From: Bacillota bacterium
Lineage (GTDB): Bacteria; Bacillota; Bacilli; Bacillales; Cytobacillaceae
Reading direction: 5' to 3'
Assembly (NCBI GenBank): GCA_030705955.1
Contig: JAUZPL010000001.1
Location: 62,001-126,000 of the forward strand
Length of the DNA stretch: 64,000 nucleotides
The notes below the pieces were generated by a model. It was not told the DNA's origin and made no database searches. It saw only the letters and a program-made list of their open reading frames with translations. The position numbers and the translations under genes are program-made. Shown here piece by piece: positions 1 to 9,607 of this stretch. Positions within the stretch are counted from its first letter, which is position 1, and every line of letters starts with the position of its first letter.

Positions 1-233
1 TTGGGAATTTACAAAAAAGTATTGAACATTATCAAAAGATGGTAGTCAATGCACGAAACCGAATGATGTTTTATCAAGAAAAATTACTTGAAATGAATAT
101 TGAAGTGAAAAAATATGAAAAAATGAAGCAAAAAGATTTTCACATATACTTTGAAGGCTTAAAACTCATTGAAGGTAGGCAAATGGATGATATCTCAATC
201 CAACAATTTATGAATCGAGAAAGTTGGGTGTGA
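1..233 (+). CDS. fliJ: Flagellar export chaperone FliJ, C-terminal part (5' truncated by window)
   Basis: Open frame from window start; coiled-coil-like charged sequence; position directly upstream of ylxF-fliK. Confidence 0.75.
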   Translation, partial: GNLQKSIEHYQKMVVNARNRMMFYQEKLLEMNIEVKKYEKMKQKDFHIYFEGLKLIEGRQMDDISIQQFMNRESWV

Positions 234-241
234 GGGAATAA

Positions 242-841
242 ATGGATAATGAATTAGAAGCAAAACAAACAAAAAAGGGTAAATCCATTCAATGGTTCAT
301 ATTTGTTGTATTAATTCCACTTTTATTTACCGTTATAGTTGCCTTGATCATTTGTTTTATTGCCGGAGTAAATGTTTTTGGAATAGCGAAGGATATAGGG
401 CAAAAAATCCCATTTATAGAGAACTCTAGTCAAAATAACGCTTCCAATCAAAAGAGTGCAAGTGAGAGTGATTTAATTAATTTACAGGCTCAAATAAAAG
501 ATCGAGAAGCACAAATAGAAGAGCTAAAGACAAACCTGGATAGCAAGGATAAAGATATAGAGCAGGCCAAACTTGATAACCAAAGACTACAGCAGCAAAT
601 AGATGATTTAAATGCAAATAAAAAAGCAAGTAATTTAGCTTTTAAAGATATTATAAAGACCTATGAAACGATGTCTCCAAAAAAGGTTGCTCCAATCATT
701 ACAAAGATGGATGATACTGAAGCCATAAAAATACTAGGGGACCTTAAAGCAGATGCACTGGCAGCCATTATGGAAAACATGAATCCAAAGGATGCTGCAA
801 AATATACACAACTTCTTTCAAATGAGACTGCGACAAAATAA
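242..841 (+). CDS. ylxF: YlxF/MotE-like flagellar operon protein: TM segment, coiled coil, MgtE_N-like C-terminus
   Basis: N-terminal TM, heptad-rich middle, 'MSPKKVAPIITKMDDTEAIKILGDL...MNPKDAAKYTQLL'; between fliJ and fliK. Confidence 0.8.
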   Translation: MDNELEAKQTKKGKSIQWFIFVVLIPLLFTVIVALIICFIAGVNVFGIAKDIGQKIPFIENSSQNNASNQKSASESDLINLQAQIKDREAQIEELKTNLDSKDKDIEQAKLDNQRLQQQIDDLNANKKASNLAFKDIIKTYETMSPKKVAPIITKMDDTEAIKILGDLKADALAAIMENMNPKDAAKYTQLLSNETATK

Positions 842-896
842 GGTGAAAAGTGTTTTTAGTTTTAAATTTACGCTTTACTTGAAAGGAGGTGAAAAA

Positions 897-2249
897 GTGC
901 AGGTCAGCGGTATTGGAATGACTAGTTCGATAGCTGTAGGTGAGAAAAGCGCCATTTCTTCCAAGGGTACTAATTTTTTGGGACTGTTTGGCTCATTGTT
1001 GAATACCTCAAATAAATCTCAAGAAACAAACTCCTTGAATGGTTTATTTACTAGTTTATCTGGTCAGGACTTAACTAGCTTATTAAGCTTTTTAAAAACA
1101 AATGATTGTTTGGATTTAAATGGTGGGGCCAAGCTTCTAGGCAAGGAATCCGATATGAATAATCCGGAGTTATTGCAAACGATAACTTCATTTCTTGGTT
1201 TAAATGAACAGGACTTAAAAAATATTCTTGAAAAATTAAAATCTTTATTATCGAATGCTTCAGTTGCAACCCCTCAACAAATTGGTAATGAAAGTGATAC
1301 ACTGAATAGTCAATTGAGTCCCTCAATAAAAGATTTAAAAGAAAATAAAACGGATCAGGCAAACAGTCAAAATCGTTTAGAAAATGAACCTCTGAAAAAA
1401 GAGACATCAAGTTTAGGATTAATGGAAGAGTTGATTGCAAGCTTGAATCAAATTATGACATTGCCCATTCAGGATATTTCAAAATTCATTAATCATGACT
1501 TTGTGGAAGGTACAAAGGTTGTTAAATTATATGAGCTTTTGACGAACAACCAGGGCCAAAATGCAACTGACAGTAAGTTGTCACAGGTAATAACTGAAAC
1601 CATTCAAAAGCTTGAAACAATTGTGAATCAAAGTAAGGATGCATCAAGTACTGTATATTTGCAAAAAGCTTATCAATCTATAGCAGAGGATGCGCAAGCT
1701 ACGAATCATACAGTTCAGAATAAAAAGCTCATTACGTTCAAGATAGATAATGGAAGCAGCATCATTCAATTTCAGCAAATGTCTAAGCCGGAACAATTAA
1801 CTATTATGCTTGATAAGGGTGGAAAGCCAGTGTCAGCCGAACAGTTCATTCAACAATTTGAAAATATTTTAGCTAAGAGTCAATTTTCAAATACTGGGGG
1901 AACTCAAAAGCTTTTTATAAAATTGAATCCTGAAAACCTTGGATCTATTCGAATTGAGCTTACACAAAAAGATTCCGGTCTAGTAGCAAAAATAATGACA
2001 ACAACAAGTGCTGCAAAGGATGCATTAGAGTCTCAATTACAAGGATTAAAAACAGCATTTCATACACAAAACCTTCAAATTGATAAAATTGAAGTATCCC
2101 AATCTATGTTGAATCAGCAAGAACGATTTTTGCAAAGGGATCCTAATCATGGTGACAGGCAAAATCAAGATCAACAAAGTAAGCAACAAAAGGATAATGG
2201 GGACTCCAACCTCTCATTTGAAGAGACACTTCTAAACACGGAAATATAG
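897..2249 (+). CDS. fliK: Flagellar hook-length control protein FliK
   Basis: C-terminal FliK-type domain 'LFIKLNPENLGSIRIELTQKDSGLVAKI'; GTG at 897 with GGAGGTGA upstream is a better start than ORF start 792. Confidence 0.85.
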   Translation: MQVSGIGMTSSIAVGEKSAISSKGTNFLGLFGSLLNTSNKSQETNSLNGLFTSLSGQDLTSLLSFLKTNDCLDLNGGAKLLGKESDMNNPELLQTITSFLGLNEQDLKNILEKLKSLLSNASVATPQQIGNESDTLNSQLSPSIKDLKENKTDQANSQNRLENEPLKKETSSLGLMEELIASLNQIMTLPIQDISKFINHDFVEGTKVVKLYELLTNNQGQNATDSKLSQVITETIQKLETIVNQSKDASSTVYLQKAYQSIAEDAQATNHTVQNKKLITFKIDNGSSIIQFQQMSKPEQLTIMLDKGGKPVSAEQFIQQFENILAKSQFSNTGGTQKLFIKLNPENLGSIRIELTQKDSGLVAKIMTTTSAAKDALESQLQGLKTAFHTQNLQIDKIEVSQSMLNQQERFLQRDPNHGDRQNQDQQSKQQKDNGDSNLSFEETLLNTEI

Positions 2250-2258
2250 GTGATAAAT

Positions 2259-2900
2259 ATGGCAACTTCAATTGATCCATCATTACTTATTTCTAGTTCG
2301 CAAAATGCGCAAAGAAAGACAGGTTCAAGCTCACTAGGAAAAGATGACTTTTTAAAAATATTAATGACACAGTTGCAAAACCAGGATCCATTAAACCCTA
2401 TGCAGGATAAAGATTTTGTTGCCCAACTTGCAACGTTCTCCTCACTGGAACAAATGACAAATATGAATACTACTTTACAAAGTTTGGTTGATGCACAAAA
2501 TCAAAACAATTTAACTGCCTACACACAATTTGTTGGAAAAGATGTTAATTGGACAAAACAAGATACTTCTACAGATACTAGTTCTTCACCAACAGTTACA
2601 CAAGGAACAGGAAGGGTCACATCTATCCAATTTAAGAACAATAATGTTTATTTTACTTTAAGTGACGGAACCGTATTAGAGCCGGGGAATATTTCTCAAG
2701 TTGATGGAACATCTAACGAAAACTCTTTGCTTCAAGCAAGTATGTTAATCGGTAAAAAAGTCACCTATTTAAATAGTAGTCAAGAAGAAATGTCCGCAAA
2801 TGTTACATCTGCTTCATTTAAAAATGGAAGTATTCTTTTACAGTTAGATGATGGAAATAACACGACAATAGGTACTTCACAAATTACAGGAATTGAATAA
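2259..2900 (+). CDS. flgD: Flagellar hook capping protein FlgD
   Basis: '[41 protein letters not shown]' is the FlgD signature; AGGTGA SD before ATG 2259. Confidence 0.93.
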   Translation: MATSIDPSLLISSSQNAQRKTGSSSLGKDDFLKILMTQLQNQDPLNPMQDKDFVAQLATFSSLEQMTNMNTTLQSLVDAQNQNNLTAYTQFVGKDVNWTKQDTSTDTSSSPTVTQGTGRVTSIQFKNNNVYFTLSDGTVLEPGNISQVDGTSNENSLLQASMLIGKKVTYLNSSQEEMSANVTSASFKNGSILLQLDDGNNTTIGTSQITGIE

Positions 2901-2916
2901 TGAAGGATGTGGTTGA

Positions 2917-3300
2917 ATGGACAAGCCTGTCTTTAGACCAATTCTTACCCAGCCAATAAGCAGTCATCAGATTCAAGACGTAAAACAAAAGGATCAGATG
3001 AACCCAAAGTTTTCACACCATTTGCAAAATGCTATTAGAGCTGAAAGTAAATTAACCATTAGTAAACATGCAAGTGAAAGATTGCAACAAAGAGGAATTA
3101 ATATTAATGAAAGTTGCTGGAAGCAAATAGAAAGTAAAGTACAAGAAGCAAAAAAAATGGGTGTAAACGAGTCACTGGTGCTGTTAGATCACGCAGCTCT
3201 TATTGTCAGTGCTAAGAATAATACAGTTATAACAGCAATGAACCGACAGGAAGCAACATCGCAAATCTTTACAAATATTGACGGGACAATCGTCCTTTAA
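2917..3300 (+). CDS. TIGR02530-type flagellar operon protein
   Basis: 'ISKHASERLQQRGININ...LLDHAALIVSAKNNTVITAMNR' typical of the small protein encoded between flgD and flgE in Firmicutes. Confidence 0.8.
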   Translation: MDKPVFRPILTQPISSHQIQDVKQKDQMNPKFSHHLQNAIRAESKLTISKHASERLQQRGININESCWKQIESKVQEAKKMGVNESLVLLDHAALIVSAKNNTVITAMNRQEATSQIFTNIDGTIVL

Positions 3301-3380
3301 AAATATATAGGCTGGACCTAATTGGAAGCCTTACGGCTGTGGACTGACTGAAGCAGCGGAAAATTGAGAGGAGAAAATTT

Positions 3381-4625
3381 ATGCTACGTTCATTGTATTC
3401 TGGTATAAGTGGAATGAAAAACTTCCAAACAAAGTTAGATGTTATTGGAAATAATATTGCAAACGTTAGTACTGTAGGATTCAAAAAAAGCCGTGTTACA
3501 TTTAAAGATGCTATGAACCAAACTGTTTCAGGAGCAAGTGCTGCTACAACAAACCGTGGTGGTAAAAATGGAATGCAGGTGGGGCTTGGATCATCTCTTT
3601 CTACGATTGATAATATTATGGATGGTTCAAGTCTCCAAACAACAAATCGTCCATTAGATTTAGGAATTGACGGAGACGGATTTTTTATTGTTAAACAGGG
3701 AAACTCTCAATCTTATACTCGTGCTGGTAACTTTTACTTAGACAATAATGGTACCTTGGTGAATTCTGATGGTTTAAAGGTTCAAGCATATAAGTATGAC
3801 AGTGCTGGTAATTTAACGAATAATTATGGTGATGTCACTGTTAACGTTAATGCTGTTTTACCACCAAAGGTAACAAAAAACATTGCATTTTCCGGAAATT
3901 TAGCAGCAGATGCAATTAATGGAACGGTATTTTCTCAACAAATTAAAACAATTGATAGTACTGGTAATGCACAGTCATCTACCATTTATTTCAAAAAGAA
4001 TGGAACTACCACCTGGGATCTTTATTCATCTGATCCAAATGCAACACCAGCTCCAACTAAACTTACCAGTCTAACCTTTGATGCAACTGGAAAAAATCCA
4101 ACAGATTCACCAAGTCCTACCAGTATATCAATTCCTACAGGAACAGCAGACAATCCTGCTACACCAGGAGATGAAAGTATTCAATCGTTACCTGTAACTT
4201 TTGATTTTTCAAATTTAACACAGCAAAGTGGCGCAAGTACGGCACAAGTAACACCTGATGGCAACTTGGAAGGAAAGCTTGATAGCTTTAATGTAGGCTC
4301 ATCCGGTGAAATCAGTGGTGTTTACTCAAATGGATTAATTACAACACTAGGAAGAATAGCGCTGGCTAAATTCAGCAATCCTTCTGGCTTAACAAAAGAG
4401 GGAGGAAACCTATTTCAGGAAACAGTCAACTCAGGTACTCCAGATATTGATGTAGCTGGAAACGGTCGTGGTACCATTGCTTCTGGCTCTTTAGAAATGT
4501 CAAACGTCGATCTTTCAGAAGAATTTACAGAAATGATTACTGCTCAACGTGGGTTTGACGCAAATACAAAAATTATTACTACTTCCGATGAAATACTTCA
4601 GGAATTGGTTAATTTAAAACACTAG
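3381..4625 (+). CDS. flgE: Flagellar hook protein FlgE
   Basis: 'MLRSLYSGISGMKNFQTKLDVIGNNIANVSTVGFKKSRVTFKD' and C-term 'SNVDLSEEFTEMITAQRGFDANTKIITTSDEILQELVNLK'. Confidence 0.92.
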   Translation: MLRSLYSGISGMKNFQTKLDVIGNNIANVSTVGFKKSRVTFKDAMNQTVSGASAATTNRGGKNGMQVGLGSSLSTIDNIMDGSSLQTTNRPLDLGIDGDGFFIVKQGNSQSYTRAGNFYLDNNGTLVNSDGLKVQAYKYDSAGNLTNNYGDVTVNVNAVLPPKVTKNIAFSGNLAADAINGTVFSQQIKTIDSTGNAQSSTIYFKKNGTTTWDLYSSDPNATPAPTKLTSLTFDATGKNPTDSPSPTSISIPTGTADNPATPGDESIQSLPVTFDFSNLTQQSGASTAQVTPDGNLEGKLDSFNVGSSGEISGVYSNGLITTLGRIALAKFSNPSGLTKEGGNLFQETVNSGTPDIDVAGNGRGTIASGSLEMSNVDLSEEFTEMITAQRGFDANTKIITTSDEILQELVNLKH

Positions 4626-4637
4626 TTTAAGGGAGGA

Positions 4638-4662
4638 TCAGGAGGATGAACCATCCTCCTGA
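4638..4662 (+). promoter_or_regulatory. Perfect 10-bp hairpin in flgE-swrD gap enclosing an SD and an ATG
   Basis: TCAGGAGGAT-GAACC-ATCCTCCTGA. Confidence 0.7.
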
Positions 4663-4671
4663 AAAATAACA

Positions 4672-4896
4672 GTGATTAAGGTAACTCGATTAAATGGAAA
4701 ATCCTTTATGTTAAATGCAATTTTTATTGAAACGATTGAATCCTTTCCAGATACAACGATTACAATGTCCAATGGTCGAAAATATGTTGTAAAAGAGACG
4801 GAACAAGAAGCATTGAGATTGGTTAAAGATTTTTACTTAGCAGTTAATATTCTGGGGATGCAGCAATCGGAGGAGGTAGAGGAAAATCAAGAATAA
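4672..4896 (+). CDS. swrD: Swarming motility protein SwrD (FlbD family)
   Basis: '[42 protein letters not shown]'; between flgE and fliL. Confidence 0.85.
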   Translation: MIKVTRLNGKSFMLNAIFIETIESFPDTTITMSNGRKYVVKETEQEALRLVKDFYLAVNILGMQQSEEVEENQE

Positions 4897-5305
4897 GCTT
4901 TTACGTACTATGATTATCATTCTTATTGTCATCACCCTTGCCGGCGGCATTACCATTTATTTTGTCCTTCACAATGGGAAAAACAGTAAGGGCCCAACAA
5001 TTGATGACATTATAAAAACATCTGTTGATATTACTGATATTACAACCAATCTTGCGGGTGATAACTATATTAAAATTTCATTTAAAATACAGACAGATAG
5101 TACAAATGCCCAAAAAGAACTTACAAAAAGGGATTTTCAAGTAAAAAATATTATTATTGAAGAGCTTTCTGATAAAAAAGCCCAAGATCTACAAGGAAAA
5201 AAAGGGGTACTGAACTTAGAACAAACGCTAAAAACTAAAATTAATCAAATCATGCAGGATGGGAAAGTGGTCCAAGTGTACGTTACCGATTCTCTCCTCC
5301 AATAA
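4886..5305 (+). CDS. fliL: Flagellar basal body-associated protein FliL, probable ATC start at 4886 (first ATG is 4910)
   Basis: Single N-terminal TM followed by FliL-like domain; AGGAGG at 4871-4876 positions the ribosome at ATC 4886 ([15 protein letters not shown]); no SD before ATG 4910. Confidence 0.75.
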   Translation: MKNKLLRTMIIILIVITLAGGITIYFVLHNGKNSKGPTIDDIIKTSVDITDITTNLAGDNYIKISFKIQTDSTNAQKELTKRDFQVKNIIIEELSDKKAQDLQGKKGVLNLEQTLKTKINQIMQDGKVVQVYVTDSLLQ

Positions 5306-5344
5306 AAAATTGAATACAGAAAGAAATAATGGAGGTGAGAAGGC

Positions 5345-6346
5345 TTGTCTGGAGAAGTATTATCCCAAAGCGAAATTGATGCTTTACTTTCTGCTCTATC
5401 AACGGGGGAGATGGATGCAGATGAATTGAAAAAAGAACAAACTGAGAAAAAGGTTCGAGTATATGATTTTAAAAGAGCACTTCGCTTTTCAAAGGATCAA
5501 ATACGAAGTTTAACAAGAATACACGAAAATTTTGCTAGATTACTAACAACCTTCTTTTCTGCTCAGCTTAGAACATATGTACAAATAACTGTTGCTTCAG
5601 CAGATCAAATTCCTTATGAAGAATTTATTCGTTCGATACCAAAAATGACGATCCTAAACGTTTTTGAGGTTCCTCCATTAGAGGGAAGAATCCTGATGGA
5701 GGTTAATCCCAATATTGCCTATGCTATGCTGGATCGCATGTTAGGCGGAAGGGGATCTAGTGTTAATAAAATTGACAATTTAACAGAAATAGAAACAAAA
5801 ATTATGTCAAATACATTCGAACGTGCTATAGATAACTTAAAGGAAGCCTGGACTGGTTTGTATGAGATTGACCCATTATTAACTGATTTTGAAGTTAATC
5901 CGCAGTTTCTTCAAATGGTATCACCAAATGAAACAGTAGTCGTTATCTCGTTAAATACTGTAATTGGAGAAACCAGTGGAATGATCAATATTTGTATTCC
6001 GCATGTGGTCCTTGAACCGATTATTCCTAAACTTTCTGTACATTATTGGATGCAGGTTGATAAAAAAGAGCGCGAACCAATGAAGATTGCCATGATGGAA
6101 AAGAGTATTCAAAAAGCAAATGTCCCGATTATGGTAGAGTTAGGTTCTTCTGACATTTCAATACAAGATTTTCTTATGCTTGATGTAGGGGACGTAATCG
6201 AATTGAACCAACAAATTGACCAACCATTGATGATAAAAATTGGAGGAATTCCTAAATTTTTGGGTCAAGCAGGGAAAACGAACAAAAAATTAGCCATTCA
6301 GGTATTGGATACTTTGAAGGGAGGAGATAACGATGATGAGCGGTGA
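5345..6346 (+). CDS. fliM: Flagellar motor switch protein FliM
   Basis: 'VLSQSEIDALLSAL...MLDRMLGGRG' ; TTG start after GGAGGTGAG. Confidence 0.95.
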   Translation: MSGEVLSQSEIDALLSALSTGEMDADELKKEQTEKKVRVYDFKRALRFSKDQIRSLTRIHENFARLLTTFFSAQLRTYVQITVASADQIPYEEFIRSIPKMTILNVFEVPPLEGRILMEVNPNIAYAMLDRMLGGRGSSVNKIDNLTEIETKIMSNTFERAIDNLKEAWTGLYEIDPLLTDFEVNPQFLQMVSPNETVVVISLNTVIGETSGMINICIPHVVLEPIIPKLSVHYWMQVDKKEREPMKIAMMEKSIQKANVPIMVELGSSDISIQDFLMLDVGDVIELNQQIDQPLMIKIGGIPKFLGQAGKTNKKLAIQVLDTLKGGDNDDER

Positions 6347-7586
6347 CATGCTTTCTCAAGATGAAATTGATGCATTATTACGGGGAACTGATGATGATAG
6401 CAATGAACAAACAACAGAAATCAACCAAGAAGATTACCTTTCTCTAATTGAAAAGGATGCTTTAGGGGAAATTGGCAATATTTCTTTTGGAAGTTCTGCA
6501 ACAGCGTTATCAACATTATTAAGCCAAAAAGTGGATATTACTACTCCGACTGTTTCTGTTATTTCGAAAGAGAATCTACAGAATGAATTTCCACATCCAT
6601 ACGTAGGAATACAGGTAAGCTATACGCAAGGTTTTACTGGCAGTAATCTATTAGTCATAAAGCAAAGTGATGCGGCTATTATAGTGGATCTTATGTTAGG
6701 TGGGGATGGCACCCATCCATCTGAGTATATGGATGAAATTCAGCTAAGCGCAGTACAAGAAGCAATGAATCAAATGATGGGTTCTGCAGCCACATCGATG
6801 TCAACAATCTTTAATAAAAGGGTGGATATTTCGCCTCCAACAATTAATATCCTTGATGTGTTAAATGGTCAAGGTACAGAACAATTGCCAAGTGATAACT
6901 TGCTTGTAAAGGTTTCGTTTCGAATTAAAGTAGGAAATTTAATTGATTCAACCATTATGCAACTGCTTCCTCTAAATTTTTCAAAGGATCTTGTGAATGA
7001 ATTAATGAATCCAGCACAAAGCGGAAGTCAAAAACAAGATGAACATCCAAAGGTAGAGAATCATTCTATGGATAATCAGATACCAGAAGTGAACTCTGGA
7101 CACCCAAATAACCAAGGTAGCTATTACCAAAATGATTATTCGGGAACAACTAATCAGTATTCGCCAAAAGAGACTTATCAAGAGCCAAATGTCGCCGAAG
7201 CGCAGAGAGCAGGGTATCAAAGTGGACCACAACACTTTGGTAACACATTACAAGGTGCCGGGCAGGCAAATATTCAACCAGCGGTATTCTCAAATTTTGA
7301 GCAACAACCGGTATATGGAACAGAAACAAAGAATTTAGACATGCTTCTTGATATACCATTACAGGTTACTGTGGAATTAGGAAAAACAAAAAGAACTGTA
7401 AAGGAAATACTGGAGCTAACTTCTGGATCAATCATTGAATTGGACAAGCTTGCAGGAGAACCTGTCGATATATTAGTAAACAACCGATTAGTTGCAAAGG
7501 GTGAAGTAGTCGTTATTGATGAAAACTTTGGTGTTCGGGTAACCGATATTATTAGCCAAACAGATCGAATTAAAAATTTACGTTAA
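6333..7586 (+). CDS. fliY: Flagellar motor switch phosphatase FliY
   Basis: FliM-like N-term peptide, two CheC-type motifs ('DALGEIGNISFGSSATALSTLL', 'VQEAMNQMMGSAATSMS'), FliN-like C-term. Confidence 0.95.
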   Translation: MMSGDMLSQDEIDALLRGTDDDSNEQTTEINQEDYLSLIEKDALGEIGNISFGSSATALSTLLSQKVDITTPTVSVISKENLQNEFPHPYVGIQVSYTQGFTGSNLLVIKQSDAAIIVDLMLGGDGTHPSEYMDEIQLSAVQEAMNQMMGSAATSMSTIFNKRVDISPPTINILDVLNGQGTEQLPSDNLLVKVSFRIKVGNLIDSTIMQLLPLNFSKDLVNELMNPAQSGSQKQDEHPKVENHSMDNQIPEVNSGHPNNQGSYYQNDYSGTTNQYSPKETYQEPNVAEAQRAGYQSGPQHFGNTLQGAGQANIQPAVFSNFEQQPVYGTETKNLDMLLDIPLQVTVELGKTKRTVKEILELTSGSIIELDKLAGEPVDILVNNRLVAKGEVVVIDENFGVRVTDIISQTDRIKNLR

Positions 7587-7604
7587 AATAAGGGGGTTCC
7601 TTCA

Positions 7605-7967
7605 ATGGGAAATAGAATACTAATTGTTGATGATGCTGCATTCATGAGAATGATGATTAAGGATATCTTATCAAAAAACGGATATCAGATTGTGGGAGAG
7701 GCAGCTGATGGGGTACAAGCGATTGAAAAATATAAAGAATTTGTTCCAGATCTTGTAACAATGGATATTACCATGCCCGAAATGGATGGAATTACAGCTC
7801 TAAAAGAGATTAAAAAAGTTAATCCAAATGCTAAGATTATTATGTGTTCTGCAATGGGCCAACAGGCAATGGTAATTGATGCCATTCAAGCAGGAGCAAA
7901 GGATTTTATTGTAAAGCCTTTTCAAGCAGAAAGAGTTTTAGAAGCTATTTCCAAAACATTAAGTTAA
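7605..7967 (+). CDS. cheY: Chemotaxis response regulator CheY
   Basis: Single receiver domain 'ILIVDDAAFMRMMIKDIL...DLVTMDITMPEMDGI'. Confidence 0.95.
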   Translation: MGNRILIVDDAAFMRMMIKDILSKNGYQIVGEAADGVQAIEKYKEFVPDLVTMDITMPEMDGITALKEIKKVNPNAKIIMCSAMGQQAMVIDAIQAGAKDFIVKPFQAERVLEAISKTLS

Positions 7968-7995
7968 GGAAAATCAAAATAGAGGGTGTAGCGCC

Positions 7996-8658
7996 TTGTT
8001 AAACATGCAAAAATGGTTAAAAGTAGCGCTTATTGTTATGATTGCTCTGCTAAGCGGAGGGACAGTTGCTTCAGCAGAGCCAGTTAATAATAGTGTTAAA
8101 TACTACTATCAACATCAAAAGAATAATAATGAAAAAGACATTGCTCCAACGAAAAATGCCAATTCAAATTCTACAGCAAGTACTGTTGGAATTACTTTTT
8201 GGGATTTTGTAAGGATGATCCTAGCAACTATTTTTGTCGTTGCCCTTTTGTATTTATTGTTAAAGTTTATTAATAAGAAAAGCAAAGTATATAAATCGAC
8301 ACAGATAGTTGAAAATCTTGGAGGTACTACTCTCGGAGCAAATCGGTCGGTACAGATTATAAAAGTAGGCAGCCAGGTTTTTATTGTAGGTGTTGGGGAA
8401 AATGTTCAATTATTAAAAGAAATAGAAGATACAGAGGAACGAGATCAAATTATTACAGAATACAATAACAAAATGGAACAGCTTATAGAGCCAAGCGATA
8501 TTGTGACAAAGATCGTTGAAAGAGCAAAAAAATGGCAGTCTTCGAAGAATGAAAGTTCCACTTTTTCGTCCCATCTAAAAAAACAGCTTGAAGATATTTC
8601 GAAGGGGCGAAAGAAATTATTTGAAGAGTTGGAGAAGAAAGGGTCAGACAAACAATGA
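7996..8658 (+). CDS. fliO: Flagellar biosynthesis protein FliO/FliZ
   Basis: Signal peptide, TM, FliO motif; between cheY and fliP. Confidence 0.85.
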   Translation: MLNMQKWLKVALIVMIALLSGGTVASAEPVNNSVKYYYQHQKNNNEKDIAPTKNANSNSTASTVGITFWDFVRMILATIFVVALLYLLLKFINKKSKVYKSTQIVENLGGTTLGANRSVQIIKVGSQVFIVGVGENVQLLKEIEDTEERDQIITEYNNKMEQLIEPSDIVTKIVERAKKWQSSKNESSTFSSHLKKQLEDISKGRKKLFEELEKKGSDKQ

Positions 8659-9320
8659 ATCAATTTATGGAATTTTTTAACAGTAGTTCACCAGAGAATG
8701 TCTCAACCTCTGTGAAATTGCTGTTACTTCTAACCGTACTCTCAATCGCTCCAAGTATTTTGATTTTAATGACATGTTTTACAAGGATTGTCATTGTTCT
8801 TTCCTTTGTCAGAACGGCGCTTGCTACTCAGCAAATGCCGCCTAACCAAGTCATAGTGGGATTATCATTATTTTTAACATTCTTTATTATGGCTCCAACC
8901 TTTCAACAGGTAAATAATACTGCACTTACACCCTTATTTAATAACAAAATTACATTGGAGCAGGCATATGAACGGGCGGCTGATCCCTTTAAAGATTTTA
9001 TGAGTGCACATACTAGGCAAAAGGACCTTGCTTTATTTTTAGAGTATTCTAAAGCTAAGACGCCTAAATCGATTAAAGATATTCCATTAACTGCACTTGT
9101 TCCAGCATTTGCTATAAGTGAAATGAAAACGGCATTCCAAATAGGATTTATGATTTTTATTCCATTTCTAGTTATTGATATGGTGGTAGCAAGTGTTCTA
9201 ATGTCAATGGGTATGATGATGCTTCCACCAGTTATGATATCTCTTCCATTTAAAATACTATTATTTGTCATGGTGGATGGCTGGTATTTAGTTGTAAAAT
9301 CATTATTAGAAAGCTTTTAA
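8655..9320 (+). CDS. fliP: Flagellar type III export protein FliP
   Basis: 'MTCFTRIVIVLSFVRTALATQQMPPNQVIVGLSLFLTFFIM'. Confidence 0.97.
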   Translation: MNQFMEFFNSSSPENVSTSVKLLLLLTVLSIAPSILILMTCFTRIVIVLSFVRTALATQQMPPNQVIVGLSLFLTFFIMAPTFQQVNNTALTPLFNNKITLEQAYERAADPFKDFMSAHTRQKDLALFLEYSKAKTPKSIKDIPLTALVPAFAISEMKTAFQIGFMIFIPFLVIDMVVASVLMSMGMMMLPPVMISLPFKILLFVMVDGWYLVVKSLLESF

Positions 9321-9333
9321 GTAGGTGAAAAGG

Positions 9334-9603
9334 ATGAGTTCAGAAGCGATAATTGGAATTGCAGAACGTGGGATTTATACAGTATTAATCGTCTGTGGCC
9401 CCCTTTTGCTAATAGGATTGGTAGTTGGCTTGATTATTAGTATTTTTCAGGCTACAACGCAAATTCAAGAGCAAACACTTGCCTTTGTACCGAAAATTGT
9501 AGCAGTACTTTTGGGAATTGTTATTTTTGGCCCATGGATGTTAAGTCATATGCTGTCCTATACTATTGAGATTTTCTCAAATTTAACAAGATTTGTAGGC
9601 TAA
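9334..9603 (+). CDS. fliQ: Flagellar export protein FliQ
   Basis: 'FQATTQIQEQTLAFVPKIVAV'; ATG 9334 follows AGGTGA. Confidence 0.95.
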   Translation: MSSEAIIGIAERGIYTVLIVCGPLLLIGLVVGLIISIFQATTQIQEQTLAFVPKIVAVLLGIVIFGPWMLSHMLSYTIEIFSNLTRFVG

Positions 9604-9607
9604 ATAA

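Noticed and set aside
1075-1440. Minus-strand ORF of 121 aa opposite fliK
   Set aside because: Shadow ORF antisense to a well-supported CDS; no SD or recognisable domain. The same applies to the other minus-strand ORFs, e.g. 8903-9271, 10051-10506, 15653-16144, 30821-31174, 33922-34287, 49363-49671, 56653-57003
3301-3380. c-di-GMP riboswitch upstream of flgE
   Set aside because: Does not show the conserved core or receptor motifs of class I or II; kept only as an unassigned structured gap
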